A DNA stretch of 64,000 bases from CAXXIC01 sp049315325 (GTDB taxonomy: Bacteria; Bacteroidota; Bacteroidia; Bacteroidales; UBA7332). The translations under genes were made by a program, and so were the position numbers. The stretch lies in contig JBMOKJ010000010.1 of NCBI GenBank assembly GCA_049315325.1, positions 38,974-102,973 of the forward strand, written 5' to 3'. Positions 35,001-44,372 of this stretch are shown in pieces; the first letter of the stretch is position 1; each line of letters starts with the position of its first letter. The notes below the pieces were generated by a model, which searched no databases, was not told the DNA's origin, and worked only from the letters and a program-made list of their open reading frames with translations.

Positions 35001-38000
35001 ACTCTATCGTCAGATAATTATTGGACCAGTGTAACCTACGGCAATGGGAAATTTGTGGCTGTAGCGATGTATACCCCATTTACATCAAGCGACAGAGTAA
35101 TGACCAGCTCTGATGGTATCACATGGACATCTATAGCATCAGTATATAATAGTTGGAATAGTGTAACCTACGGCAATGGTTTGTTTGTTGCTGTAGCTCC
35201 TTACGGCACAAGCCAAGTAATGACCAGCCCCGATGGCATCAATTGGACACCCCGTACTTCTGTGTCAAATAATCTATGGGTAAATGTAACCTACGGCAAT
35301 GGAATGTTTGTGGCCGTATCAAACTCAGGTACTGGCAACAGAGTAATGACCAGCTTCGATGGCATCAATTGGACTGCTAAAACTACTCCTGCAGATAATA
35401 ACTGGAATAGTGTAACCTACGGCAATGGCATGTTTGTTGCTGTAGCTAGCTCAGGTATAGACAACAGAGTAATGACTTCGCTAAGTGCACCTGCTGAAAC
35501 AGCCCCAACCGTAACCACGCAAGCTGTCACTAGCATTGCTCAAACCACTGCTACCGGAAATGGTAACATCACCGGTTTGGGAACTTCCAATCCGACCGCT
35601 TATGGCGTATGCTGGAACACAACAGGGACTCCAGCAACAGCCGACAGTAAAGTGGATAAAGGTGCAGCATCAGACACTGGTGCATTTACCGCTGATATGA
35701 CTGGATTGACTGCCAATACAAAATATTATGTGCGTGCATTCGCTACCAATTCTGCAGGCACAAGCTATGGTAGTGAGGTGTCGTTTACAACGCTACCATT
35801 ATTACCAGAAATAAGTTTATCCACAACAGCTTTGACTGGATTTGGTTATGTTGTAGGAAATGGTCCTTCTACCGAAAAATCATTTACTGTAAGTGGCTCA
35901 AACATAGTTCATCCAATTGTAATCACGCCAACAACCAATTACGAAATTTCAACCAGCACAGGTGCTTCTTTCGTAGCTACTAATCCGATTAGCATACCCA
36001 ATGGTACTGGCACAGTGAATGCTACCACTATTTATGTACGTTTAAAATCTGGATTGACAGTAGGTGCTTATGACCTTGAATTAATCAACGTTGACTCACC
36101 AGTCCCAAGCGGCGTGAAACGAAAACGCATAATTAGTGCTAATTTAGGCACTAATATCAAAACAGTAAGTTGTAGTGGAAGTGTTTCGGATGTTGCAGCA
36201 ACAGCCCCAACCGTAACCACTCAAGCGGTCACAACAATTACACAAACTACTGCTACTGGAAATGGAAATATCACGGCTTTGGGAACTTCCAATCCAACGG
36301 CTTATGGTTTGTGTTGGAATACAATAGGGACTCCAACAACAGTCGACAGTAAAGTGGATAAGGGAGGTGCTTCTGCCACGGGTGGATTCACTGCTGATAT
36401 GACTGGATTAACACCAGGCACGAAGTATTATGTACGTGCTTATGCAACCAATTCGGTGAAAACTGTTTATGGTGAGGAAGTAACATTCACAACATTAGTA
36501 AATGCTCCTTCGGCATTATCCTATTCTCCTAACCCAGTAGTGGTCATTGTGAATACAGATAATGTGTCATCAAACCCAACTGTTACTGGAAGTGTGGAGA
36601 GTTACAGCGTAAGTCCTGCATTACCAGCAGGTGTAACGTTGAATACAACAACTGGCGTCATTTCGGGTATACCAACTGTGGTTTCAGCATTGAAAGACTA
36701 CACAGTGACAGCAACCAATGAAAGTGGAAGCACTACAGCTAAATTTACCTTGACTGTAAAAGATGTTCCACCAACACCAATCACACTTTCGCAAAGTTCA
36801 GTGGAGACGGTTGTCAACTCAACAAGTATCAATTTGAAACCAACCGTTACAGGCGAAGGCATCACATTTAGCATCAGTCCTGCATTGCCTGCTGGAGTAA
36901 CACTTGATCCTTCAACCGGTATTGTGTCTGGTACGCCAACGATATTGATGGCAAAAACAACCTTTACGATCACAGCAAGCAACTCAGGTGGTAGTGTTTC
37001 TACTACCTTCACAATCGAAGTTGCACCAACACCACCGACTGCAAATGCAGCGCAAGCTGTTTGCGGAAGTGGAACTATTGCTGATTTGATTGCAACAGCT
37101 CCTGCCGGTACAACGGTTCGTTGGTACGATGCTGCCGTAAATGGAAATTTATTGGCAAGTTCGACGTCGCTTACAACCGCAACGACTTACTATGCAGAAT
37201 CTTGGAGCGGCTCAGTGGCAAGCATTAGTCGCACGGCTGTAGTAGTTACAGTGAACACTCCGCCTGCGAAGCCAATCATTGCTGGTCAATCTACGGCAAA
37301 TAGCAAAGTGAAACTTTGTCCGAACGATTACATTGTTTGCACCAATTACGACAGCAATTTGTCTTACCAATGGCGCAAAGAAGGTGTTGATATTGCGAAC
37401 GAAAATGCTGGTAAATACAGTGTTCCATCAAGTGGGGCAGGGAATTACAGTTTGTATGTGAAGAATCCGATTACGGGTTGCGAGAATGTTTCGGCAACTG
37501 TGGCTGTAGATTTATACAGCGTTACTGTGCCAGTTGTTTACGAGAAGAAGAAATCGGAGACGATCTCGATCTTAATCGTCGACAACACGTTGAATCTTTA
37601 TGCTTCTTACCTCTGGACGTATGCTGATGGTTCTGCATTGCCTGCAAGCATTGTCAACAACCGTCAATTCTTGGTATTGCCTCCATCGGATATGAGTGCA
37701 AATTATAAGGTCAATATTATTGACAATAATGCTTGTACCGCTTCGTCAATCTCAAAAGCTGTGATGCTCAAAAGCATTGAAGCGAAAGTGTATCCGACGT
37801 TGATTACCGATAATTTCAATGTGAAATTGGATGGTGAAAAACAAGATGGTGCACTCACAGTGAAAATATTCAACCAGAATGGAAATCAGCTCAGAGGCTA
37901 CACGTTCGAACACGTGCAGTCTGAGGTTGCTTACCAAATCAACTCTAGCGGATTATCTTCTGGTTTATACACTGTAGAGGTTACATTAGGCAGTTACAAA

Positions 38001-38027
38001 CAAACTCAAAAAGTGATCATTAAATAA
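32094..38027 (+). CDS. Giant T9SS-secreted protein with three seven-blade propeller blocks
   Basis: 1,977 residues with a signal peptide ending FAQAQ. About 42-residue repeats (WTSVTYGNGLFVAVS, then GNRVMTSPDGITW) occur in three groups of exactly seven (about 40-325, 443-730, 843-1130), consistent with three seven-bladed beta-propellers. Each group is followed by a fibronectin-III-like module (NPTAYGVCWNTTGTP; TANTKYYVRAFATNS); a fourth such module, two putative Ig/cadherin-like modules (ALPAGVTLNTTTGVISGIP) and an Ig-like region follow. The C-terminus (VYPTLITDNFNVKL, then SSGLYTVEV and QKVIIK) is a T9SS type A sorting domain. Probable surface adhesin or binding protein; ligand unknown. An OmpA-family gene follows 85 bp later. 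Confidence 0.85.
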   Translation: MTKNHVPPTALLRTFTFLKTALVWLFFFTSIFAQAQTSWTLRTSAADNAWTGLTYGNGLFVAVASFGTGNRVMTSPDGITWTIRTSAVDNDWSSITYGNGLFVAVARSGTSKRVMTSPDGITWTARTSPIYQWTSVTYGNGLFVAVSEDGFGNKVMTSPDGITWTARTSAADNAWNSVTFGNGLFVAVAADGVGNRVMTSPDGITWTIRTSAADNVWTSVTYGNGLFVAVSRSGNGNRVMTSPDGIVWTSKTSASDYLWTSVTYGNGLFVAVSIDGTGNRSMTSPDGITWTSKTTPADDSWNCVTYGNGLFVSISNTFFGNKVMTWSPSVATAPTVTTQAVTSIAQTIATGNGNISALGTPNPTAYGVCWNTTGTPTTADNKADKGAASAVGAFTADMTGLTANTKYYVRAFATNSVNTSYGDEVSFTTLAAETAPTTWVSRNSAADNQWQNVTYGNGLFVAVSNSGAGNRVMTSPDGINWTSRTSAADNQWIGITFGKGLFVAISNSGSGNRVMTSPDGINWISRTSAADNLWKSVTYGDGLFVAVATSGSGNRVMTSTDGITWTSSAAASDNLWESVTYGNGLFVAVTNNAFGAPVMTSTDGITWSSQSSAPHNSWTSVTYGNGLFVAVSTTGSGNRVMTSPDGITWTSRTAAADYQWQSVTYGNGYFVAVSNSGSGNRVMSSPDGIIWTSQTSAADNLWNSVTYGNGMFVAVSQSGAGNRVMTSGSVTPGTAQTVTTQTVTSITQTTATGNGNITALGTPNPTAYGVCWNTTGTPTIADSKTDKGAASATGAFTADITGLTANTKYYVRAFATNSAGTSYGDEVSFTTLANSSSSEWIIRTSAADNGWSSVAYGNGLFVAVGNSGTGNRVMTSPDGITWTSRTSAADNTWKSVAYGNGKFVAVSYDGTGNRVMTSPDGITWTSRTSAADNQWTSVTYGNGKFVAVAGSGAGKNVMTSPDGIIWTLQTLSSDNYWTSVTYGNGKFVAVAMYTPFTSSDRVMTSSDGITWTSIASVYNSWNSVTYGNGLFVAVAPYGTSQVMTSPDGINWTPRTSVSNNLWVNVTYGNGMFVAVSNSGTGNRVMTSFDGINWTAKTTPADNNWNSVTYGNGMFVAVASSGIDNRVMTSLSAPAETAPTVTTQAVTSIAQTTATGNGNITGLGTSNPTAYGVCWNTTGTPATADSKVDKGAASDTGAFTADMTGLTANTKYYVRAFATNSAGTSYGSEVSFTTLPLLPEISLSTTALTGFGYVVGNGPSTEKSFTVSGSNIVHPIVITPTTNYEISTSTGASFVATNPISIPNGTGTVNATTIYVRLKSGLTVGAYDLELINVDSPVPSGVKRKRIISANLGTNIKTVSCSGSVSDVAATAPTVTTQAVTTITQTTATGNGNITALGTSNPTAYGLCWNTIGTPTTVDSKVDKGGASATGGFTADMTGLTPGTKYYVRAYATNSVKTVYGEEVTFTTLVNAPSALSYSPNPVVVIVNTDNVSSNPTVTGSVESYSVSPALPAGVTLNTTTGVISGIPTVVSALKDYTVTATNESGSTTAKFTLTVKDVPPTPITLSQSSVETVVNSTSINLKPTVTGEGITFSISPALPAGVTLDPSTGIVSGTPTILMAKTTFTITASNSGGSVSTTFTIEVAPTPPTANAAQAVCGSGTIADLIATAPAGTTVRWYDAAVNGNLLASSTSLTTATTYYAESWSGSVASISRTAVVVTVNTPPAKPIIAGQSTANSKVKLCPNDYIVCTNYDSNLSYQWRKEGVDIANENAGKYSVPSSGAGNYSLYVKNPITGCENVSATVAVDLYSVTVPVVYEKKKSETISILIVDNTLNLYASYLWTYADGSALPASIVNNRQFLVLPPSDMSANYKVNIIDNNACTASSISKAVMLKSIEAKVYPTLITDNFNVKLDGEKQDGALTVKIFNQNGNQLRGYTFEHVQSEVAYQINSSGLSSGLYTVEVTLGSYKQTQKVIIK

Positions 38028-38034
38028 GACCAAA

Positions 38035-38078
38035 AACACAGATTTGGAGTGAATCCATTCCGAATCTGTGCTTTTTGA
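38035..38078 (+). terminator. Terminator after the giant T9SS protein
   Basis: CACAGATTTGGA pairs with TTCCGAATCTGTG (minor mismatch), then CTTTTT. Confidence 0.75.
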
Positions 38079-38112
38079 GCATTCAAATTCAATCTTCAAA
38101 AAATAGATAAAG

Positions 38113-39690
38113 ATGAAACGTATCCAAATCAGTATATTTTCGGCAATGCTACTCTTGCTAGCAACCGCAAACCTTCAGGCGCAAAATGCTGTTGACACCA
38201 AACCACAACCTTGGTCAATCAGATTGTTTGCTTCACCACTATTGACCAACAACACCAGCAATTTATATTCCGTAGAAGAGAAAACGGCACTTGGGTTCAA
38301 CTTTGGTGGCGATTTGGTCTATACCTTTTACCAAAAAGGCAAATGGAGTCTCAACACTTCATTGGGACTTGGATTAACCAGATACAACAGCCTTCGTAAA
38401 GGAGATTTCAAGAATGAACTTTGGACTTCGGAGTTTGAGCAAATAAAGAATGCCAATCAGACATTCTATTTAACGGAAACGGCAAACAACATCGAAGAGC
38501 ACCAACACATCATGTTTCTCGATGTGCCTGTCAAGTTAGGCGCTGACTATTCCCTGACTTCAAAACTCTCTGCTTATGCAACAGTGGGGCTGACTTATGG
38601 CTTGAATTTGAGTTCGACATACAGCAGCACAGCAAGTCTCACTCGCACAGGTTTTTATCCTGACTACAATGCTTTGCTTTTCGATGTTGATGTGCCTGGT
38701 TCGCCTTACTTTTACCCAACCAACAAATCGGTTTCGGGAAATGGCAATATGGGTATGAAAAACAATTTTAGTGTGGAAGGTTCCTTGGGTGCAAAATACA
38801 AATTAAACCCAACGGTATCACTCTTTGCAGGCGCAAAACTGATGCACGGATTTGCAAATGTGAAAACCAATCCTGCAGAATTTATTATGGCTACAAATGC
38901 TACGAGTTTGAATTCACTTGCTAACCGAAATGATAAACTTCAGACCCGAGCAATAGGTTTAGAGGTTGGTGTGCAGCTTGCATTGAATTGCCCTTCTAAA
39001 GCGAAGTTTACTGCTTTGTCTGGCGTGATATCAGATGCTAAAACCGCATCACCAATCAGTGCACTTTTGTTGATAAAAAACAACGGAGAAGTTGTGAACA
39101 CCATCATGACGGATAAAGATGGCAACTACAGTGTCAATCTTCCTTCCGGCAAAACATATGAAATTGAAGCATCAGCTACAGACCACACCACCCAAAATCA
39201 GATACTAGACTTATTGAAATCGGCTAAAACAGCGAAACAAGATTTTGCACTAAACCCAATTGTCAAGCCAGTTGTAGTGCCAGATACTGTGCCTGCAAAA
39301 CCGGTTGTTAAAATAGCTGAGGTTGTGCCACCGCCAGCTCCAAAAGCGATAGAGTTGAAGTTCCAAAACATCAATTTCAATACCGGTACTGCTGATCTAA
39401 CGTCACCTTCATTAACGATTTTAGATTTGGGATGTCATGTGTTACTCGAAAATCCAACTTTGGAAATTCAGATTAATGGTCATACCGATAATGAAGGAAA
39501 TGCAATTGCCAATCTCGATTTATCAAAAAGACGAGCCAACGCTGTGATGAACTACTTGCTGAGCAAAGGAGTGAAAGCTTCTCAAATGAAAACCGATGGA
39601 TTTGGTCAGACTAAACCTATCGCAACGAACGAAACGTCGGAAGGTAGAGCCCAGAATAGACGTGTTGAATTTGTAGTGGTGAAAAACTAA
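38113..39690 (+). CDS. OmpA-family outer-membrane protein
   Basis: 525 residues with a signal peptide (MLLLLATANLQAQ). An eight-strand-like barrel region rich in aromatic residues spans about 30-290. A carboxypeptidase-like regulatory domain follows (GVISDAKTASPISALLLIKN; DKDGNYSVNLPSG), then a Pro/Val linker and a C-terminal peptidoglycan-binding OmpA domain (INGHTDNEGNAIANLDLSKR; GRAQNRRVEFVV). Anchors the outer membrane to the cell wall. The close position behind the T9SS protein suggests they act as a pair (inference). Confidence 0.88.
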   Translation: MKRIQISIFSAMLLLLATANLQAQNAVDTKPQPWSIRLFASPLLTNNTSNLYSVEEKTALGFNFGGDLVYTFYQKGKWSLNTSLGLGLTRYNSLRKGDFKNELWTSEFEQIKNANQTFYLTETANNIEEHQHIMFLDVPVKLGADYSLTSKLSAYATVGLTYGLNLSSTYSSTASLTRTGFYPDYNALLFDVDVPGSPYFYPTNKSVSGNGNMGMKNNFSVEGSLGAKYKLNPTVSLFAGAKLMHGFANVKTNPAEFIMATNATSLNSLANRNDKLQTRAIGLEVGVQLALNCPSKAKFTALSGVISDAKTASPISALLLIKNNGEVVNTIMTDKDGNYSVNLPSGKTYEIEASATDHTTQNQILDLLKSAKTAKQDFALNPIVKPVVVPDTVPAKPVVKIAEVVPPPAPKAIELKFQNINFNTGTADLTSPSLTILDLGCHVLLENPTLEIQINGHTDNEGNAIANLDLSKRRANAVMNYLLSKGVKASQMKTDGFGQTKPIATNETSEGRAQNRRVEFVVVKN

Positions 39691-39734
39691 CTGACCAATA
39701 GAAAAGAAATTTTCTTTTTGAATTCATACCTAAT

Positions 39735-39763
39735 ACGCTCCGCAATTCAGTTTGTGGAGCGTT
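39735..39763. terminator. Shared terminator between convergent genes
   Basis: CGCTCC pairs with GGAGCG near 39738-39762, with T-rich flanks usable in both directions. Confidence 0.5.
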
Positions 39764-39764
39764 T

Positions 39765-40292
39765 CTATTTCCGATTCAACTCTTTCAAAACGTTTTTTCG
39801 TGTCGATTTGAAACCGGCAGAATAGCAGTCAAAGTCAACTGTTTCGAGGCAGATCTTGAGTTCCGATTTGAATTCTGGGATAACACGGCAAATTTTTTGA
39901 AGCATTCTCATCGACTTTGCTTGTACAGCAATGGCTTCGTGGGGCGACACCATCCAATCGAAGCAGGCGTTGATTAATTCGACTGGAATAGGCTCCGGCA
40001 GTTTCAGGTTGCAGAGTGTGGATAGACATCCGCGTCGCAAACCTTGCTCAGAAGTAGCTATAGCCAATTCTGTCAATTCTAAGAACTGCTTTTCGGTGAA
40101 CCATTCGGGGTGTTTCTCGCTGATTTTATGACATGCCCAAGCGGCACGCCAAGCCACTGTCTTTTCTTTGTCAATGACCAAACGATAGATCTTCTCGAAG
40201 TCAACCGGATTTGCCAAAACTTCTGCCACAACGAAATCGATAAAGTGTCTATCCAAAGGCTGGAAAAGGTATGCGCTATAGTCGATACTCAT
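39765..40292 (-). CDS. Hypothetical helical-repeat (HEAT-like) protein
   Basis: 175 residues from the ATG at 40292; an in-frame start 33 bp earlier is possible but the MSIDYSAYLF start looks more natural. The sequence is helical throughout, with AWRAAWACHKISEKHPEWF and RRGCLSTLCNLKLPEP suggesting HEAT-type repeats that bind other proteins. No catalytic motif was seen. Convergent with the OmpA gene, no operon partners. Confidence 0.65.
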   Translation of the reverse strand: MSIDYSAYLFQPLDRHFIDFVVAEVLANPVDFEKIYRLVIDKEKTVAWRAAWACHKISEKHPEWFTEKQFLELTELAIATSEQGLRRGCLSTLCNLKLPEPIPVELINACFDWMVSPHEAIAVQAKSMRMLQKICRVIPEFKSELKICLETVDFDCYSAGFKSTRKNVLKELNRK

Positions 40293-40470
40293 TTTCTTGA
40301 ATTTGAAGAATAATCTGTCCTGCAAATTTAGATATATTCTCTTTTTTTAATTATAAATCAACCAAAAATCAGATTTTGTAGTTAAATTTGTAAGAACATC
40401 CACTTCTGGGTTATGCATTTCCAAAATGTAAAAGTGCGGAGTCAGCACGATAATCACTGACAAATAGACT

Positions 40471-41091
40471 ATGAAAAGAATATTAGGATTATTGAGCCTA
40501 GTGACTCTTTTTGCAACAAGTAGCTGTAAAAAAGATGATGTGAATGTGACAGCGCTGCCTGATCCGGTTGAATCTGCAATAATTGAACATATTTTTAATA
40601 TCGGAGGATCTAGTACAAATAATGTTGGACCAACCCTCTTGCCAGGAAAGAAACTGACGCTAAGATCAATAGCTACCAACTTTCCAATAAATGAAACATT
40701 GAATTTCTCTCAACCAGGAGAGACTGGAGGAACGGTTACTGTAACAGGAACCATGACTGGATTGGTTAGTGATACTGGGAATAGTACCATAGCAATGAAC
40801 ATGACTGAGGCTTTCCAGAATTTTGGAATGATGGTAGATGGGAAAAATTACACTTCTACTGGTAATATTTTGTTTAAAGGAAATATGGTCATGAATAATT
40901 CTGCTCAAACTGCTTCTGCGAGTTATACTATTGGTGGTAGCCTAGCTTTAGCTGGAGAAAACTACAGCAAAACGACCGCAATGCAGCTTGTGATTGAGGA
41001 AAATGTTAAAGGCAGTTCGATATCAATGTCCGTTAAAGGAACGGTTGGAGGTAAAACTGTAAACTACTCAGAGACGTTGAATATGCAATAG
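40471..41091 (+). CDS. Hypothetical lipoprotein
   Basis: 206 residues. A lipoprotein signal (MKRILGLLSLVTLFATSSCKK) puts the lipidated Cys at residue 19, followed by KKDD. The rest alternates hydrophobic and Ser/Thr/Asn residues and reads as beta-strands; no known domain recognised. It stands alone, with a strong terminator behind. Probably exposed in the outer membrane. Confidence 0.7.
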   Translation: MKRILGLLSLVTLFATSSCKKDDVNVTALPDPVESAIIEHIFNIGGSSTNNVGPTLLPGKKLTLRSIATNFPINETLNFSQPGETGGTVTVTGTMTGLVSDTGNSTIAMNMTEAFQNFGMMVDGKNYTSTGNILFKGNMVMNNSAQTASASYTIGGSLALAGENYSKTTAMQLVIEENVKGSSISMSVKGTVGGKTVNYSETLNMQ

Positions 41092-41110
41092 TTGAACTTC
41101 TACAATAGAA

Positions 41111-41155
41111 GAAACGCTTTACGGATATGATTTTCGTAAAGCGTTTCTTTTTTAG
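41111..41155. terminator. Bidirectional terminator
   Basis: GAAACGCTTTACG pairs with CGTAAAGCGTTTC, with TTTTTT after; serves the lipoprotein gene and possibly the convergent rhodanese gene. Confidence 0.85.
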
Positions 41156-41157
41156 GA

Positions 41158-41475
41158 TTACTTGATTTTGTTTCGTAAGCTCATCCAACTTCCTCCGTTG
41201 TGAACATTGGTGTAGCCATTCGCTTTCAGAATGCTTTTTGCTGATGCACTTCGCATACCCGACGCACAACATGTGATGATGGGTTTTTCTTTGTCTTTCA
41301 ATTTGCTGAGATTGCTACTTAACGCATCTACTGCGATATTTATTGAGCCTTTGATGTGCCCACCTGTGAATTCTCCTTTTGTGCGCACATCAAGAATGAT
41401 GGCTCCTTGTTTTACTAATTCTGCCAAATCGACTTTTGGACCAAATCCGAGCAGTTGTTTAATTGCATTGAGCAT
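41158..41475 (-). CDS. Single-domain rhodanese-like sulfurtransferase
   Basis: 105 residues, one rhodanese domain with no signal peptide. The active-site loop CCASGMRS carries the persulfide Cys (second of two adjacent Cys at about 75-76). DVRTKGEFTGGHIKGSINI is the typical first half. It transfers sulfane sulfur; partners unknown. Located 33 kb from the desulfurase, so no operon link to the sulfur region. Confidence 0.85.
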   Translation of the reverse strand: MLNAIKQLLGFGPKVDLAELVKQGAIILDVRTKGEFTGGHIKGSINIAVDALSSNLSKLKDKEKPIITCCASGMRSASAKSILKANGYTNVHNGGSWMSLRNKIK

Positions 41476-41587
41476 ATTTTCTTCGCTTTAAGTTATTTTG
41501 GTGCGAAGATAGAGAAAAAGTGCGTAATGGTGATATTAAAATAATTTAAAATTGTATTGTCGCACAATTTTTCAGTTAAAACGAGCA

Positions 41588-41971
41588 TTAAGTGAGTCTC
41601 TTTAGTATGAAAGTTGCCACAAAAACCTCCAATAGACTAAGAGGAATGGCAAAATAGAGTAATTGAAATGGTAGAACGCCCATATTCCCAATCACCACCC
41701 ACATAAGAACAAATGCCATAAACCACGAAAGGAACAGTGTTTGAATTAGCGAGAATTTCTTCGAAAGAATATAAATCGCCACTGCTAGAAATAATGACCA
41801 AACTCCCCACATTGCTCCATTGATTGGTTCTGATGGAAATGTAAGACCTAAATTCTGATAATGGTTGGTCCAATAGGATTTGAATAGCAATTCGTTGCGT
41901 ACAAATTCAGAAGTACAAATCCAGATTGTTGCCAACAAAATAGGCAAAACAGCGCTTTTTAATTTATTCAT
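41588..41971 (-). CDS. Hypothetical four-helix membrane protein
   Basis: 127 residues with about four hydrophobic stretches (VLPILLATIWICTSEFV; WGVWSLFLAVAIYIL; LFLSWFMAFVLMWVVIG; LLYFAIPLSLLEVFVATFI). No function recognised. It starts 12 bp after the end of the DHOD-like gene, so they are probably cotranscribed. Confidence 0.65.
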   Translation of the reverse strand: MNKLKSAVLPILLATIWICTSEFVRNELLFKSYWTNHYQNLGLTFPSEPINGAMWGVWSLFLAVAIYILSKKFSLIQTLFLSWFMAFVLMWVVIGNMGVLPFQLLYFAIPLSLLEVFVATFILKRLT

Positions 41972-41982
41972 ACCGCAAATAA

Positions 41983-42969
41983 TTATTGGTTGATATTTGG
42001 TTTACGCTTCGCAAAATATTTCATAAACTGAGTTCGCTCGTAGGCCGATGGATCAGGTATGTTTTTGTAGTTTAATTTGCCTCTGAAATCTGATATTTCA
42101 TTATACTCTTTCTGAATCATCCACTCTTCGATGCAGGTCACGATTTCAGAAATAATGATTTCGCCTTGTTGGTAAACGGCACTACACAATTGCACTGTGG
42201 TAGCACCAGCGAGCATTAGTTTCACTGCAGCTTCCCAATCGTGAACCCCAGTTGAGGCAGAAAGCTCCAATTCGGGCATTGCACCATTAATGATAGCTGT
42301 CCAGCGGAGGGTATTGGGCAGCATCTCTGCATTGCTGAACACATTTCCGGCTGTGAATGTCTGTTTGATGATGTTTATATCAGGTTGATAGAAGCGATTG
42401 AACATCGTTACTGCAGCAGCGCCGTTTTTGTGTAGCAACTCAACCAAAGAAACCAAATTTGCGTAATTATCGCCAATTTTCGCGATTACAGGAATTGTTA
42501 CATTTTCACACACCGATTTCAAAATTCGGACATGGAGACCTTCCACATCAATCGGTTCGCGAGAGGTGTTCATGATAGCGATATTCAATTCTATAGCATC
42601 GGCTCCGGCATCTTCGAATTGTTGCGCGTATTTAGCCCAGGAGCCTTCGCTGTGGCAATGTATACTCGCTATGATGGGTATTTTGCACAGGTCTTTGCAA
42701 TCTTTGATGAGTTTTGAATACTCTGCTAAGGAGTGCTCTTCGGAATAGGCTCTGATAAATTCCAACACATCGGGATTCTCCTGTGCTTCGGCGCTGTTGT
42801 TGAGCATCTGATTTATCTGATCTTCAAATATCGATTTTAGGACGACCGCACCTGCGCCGGCCTTTTCAAGTTTCAAGACTCCTTGTGAAGTGTTCGTTAG
42901 ACCAGAACTGCTGATAATGAGTGGGTTTTTTAGTTCTAATCCTGCATACTTAGTTTGCATTCTATTCAT
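41983..42969 (-). CDS. Dihydroorotate dehydrogenase-like FMN protein
   Basis: 328 residues (an ATG three codons in, at 42960, is an alternative start). TIM-barrel with family phrases GLELKNPLIISSSGLTN, ADAIELNIAI, VIAKIGDNYANL and LMLAGATTVQLCSAVYQQG. The usual class 1 PyrD catalytic Cys loop is not evident, so it may not act in pyrimidine synthesis. Same strand as the YggS gene, 58 bp apart. Confidence 0.8.
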   Translation of the reverse strand: MNRMQTKYAGLELKNPLIISSSGLTNTSQGVLKLEKAGAGAVVLKSIFEDQINQMLNNSAEAQENPDVLEFIRAYSEEHSLAEYSKLIKDCKDLCKIPIIASIHCHSEGSWAKYAQQFEDAGADAIELNIAIMNTSREPIDVEGLHVRILKSVCENVTIPVIAKIGDNYANLVSLVELLHKNGAAAVTMFNRFYQPDINIIKQTFTAGNVFSNAEMLPNTLRWTAIINGAMPELELSASTGVHDWEAAVKLMLAGATTVQLCSAVYQQGEIIISEIVTCIEEWMIQKEYNEISDFRGKLNYKNIPDPSAYERTQFMKYFAKRKPNINQ

Positions 42970-43027
42970 AATAAGCCAAATTATGTAATTTTTGAATGAG
43001 TCTTTTGCCTAATATTTGTCTAGGAAA

Positions 43028-43696
43028 TCAATAATTCCGACTTCCAAAAATGGTACTTCCAATTCTTACTAAGGTACTTCCTTCGTCGATTGCAATTTTG
43101 TAGTCATCCGACATCCCCATCGATAATTCACAAAAATAGTTTTTTTCTTGAAAAACTGATGATTTCATCTCCTGAAAAAATTGGTTGAGTGAGTGAAACT
43201 CTCCACGAATCTGAGCACTATTTTCGGTGTAGGTCGCCATTCCCATTAATCCAGCAATCTGCACATTCTCAAGATTCTCCCACCTTTTCGATTCGAGAAA
43301 TTGGCGACACTCTTCAATCGAAAACCCAAATTTGGTCTCCTCTTTGGCGATGTGTATTTGCAGTAGACAGGAGATTGTACGGGTCGATTTTTTTGCAAAT
43401 TGATTAATTTCGATCAACAGTCGTTCGCTATCCACTGCGTGAATCATGGTCACAAAGGGCGAAATGTACTTGATTTTGTTGGTCTGCAGATGACCGATAA
43501 AATGCCACTCAATATCCTTTGGCAGTTGGTCGTATTTTGCGCTCAACTCCTGCACGCGGCTTTCGCCAAATACACGTTGACTGCTTTCATACGCTTCGAG
43601 TACAGCTTCGTTTGGGTGAAATTTCGAAACAGCAACCAAACGCACGTGCGACGGAATGTTCTGCAAAACAGTTTGTAAATTGTCTTTTATAGTCAT
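43028..43696 (-). CDS. YggS-family PLP homeostasis protein
   Basis: 222 residues. The PLP-lysine segment LVAVSKFHPNEAVLEAY and the phosphate-binding SMGMSDDYKIAIDEGSTLVRIG with IFGSR near the end identify the family. It carries PLP and balances vitamin B6 pools; no catalytic activity is known. It lies 20 bp after the DUF4494 gene on the same strand. Confidence 0.92.
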   Translation of the reverse strand: MTIKDNLQTVLQNIPSHVRLVAVSKFHPNEAVLEAYESSQRVFGESRVQELSAKYDQLPKDIEWHFIGHLQTNKIKYISPFVTMIHAVDSERLLIEINQFAKKSTRTISCLLQIHIAKEETKFGFSIEECRQFLESKRWENLENVQIAGLMGMATYTENSAQIRGEFHSLNQFFQEMKSSVFQEKNYFCELSMGMSDDYKIAIDEGSTLVRIGSTIFGSRNY

Positions 43697-43716
43697 CTTT
43701 TTTCAAAGAATGAATG

Positions 43717-44151
43717 TTATTTTTGGAGAGGTTCGTATGGATAAATGTCGATAATCGCTGTTTCGGTTATCGATGCAATGCTGTAGTCGGCCATTGTACC
43801 TTTCATTCCTTCAACAAGATTTTTCAGTGCAGTTTCGAAGTCAATTGCTTGCGAAAGCATAAACGAAGCCGTTTTTTTCTCAGCGCCACTGCGTTCGTCT
43901 ATCGTCACAAACATCACTTTGCATTTGTACCATTTATCACCTGTTTCGTCCAAAAACAGTTCGCTGATGTTCGCCCGGCGTATATTTGCCACCGTAAACT
44001 CACCACTCATAAATGGTGTAATTTCTTTGATAATGCGCGCCTCCGCTTCGGTAAACGAAAGAGCATCAACCATATAAGGTTCCGTTACTTTTTTTAAGAT
44101 TCCATTTTCTAAAGTCTTCTCGTAACGTACTTTGCATTCAAACCAATTCAT
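43717..44151 (-). CDS. DUF4494-type protein
   Basis: 144 residues, soluble, without signal peptide. The start MNWFECKVRYEKTLENG and the middle DKWYKCKVMFVTIDERSG match what I remember of the Bacteroidota DUF4494 family, function unknown. First gene of a minus-strand run with yggS and probably the DHOD-like gene. Confidence 0.75.
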   Translation of the reverse strand: MNWFECKVRYEKTLENGILKKVTEPYMVDALSFTEAEARIIKEITPFMSGEFTVANIRRANISELFLDETGDKWYKCKVMFVTIDERSGAEKKTASFMLSQAIDFETALKNLVEGMKGTMADYSIASITETAIIDIYPYEPLQK

Positions 44152-44341
44152 AACTATTCTTTTTTAGATTTTCAATCTCCAAAGATAGGCAAACAATCTT
44201 TCTGATTCTGCACACATCTCTATTTTTTACTGCAAATTATTATTAACGGGTAGACGTATTAAATTATATTAATATCACTATGTATTGAATTAAAGTTTGT
44301 GTAAACTTCTTTTTGAAGGAGTGAAGCTATTATTCTTTTAC

Positions 44342-44349
44342 TATCTTTG
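44342..44349 (+). promoter_or_regulatory. -7 element upstream of the DsbD gene
   Basis: TATCTTTG, matching TAnnTTTG, 24 bp before the ATG. Confidence 0.5.
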
Positions 44350-44372
44350 CTTTGAATTCAAACTATTAAAAA

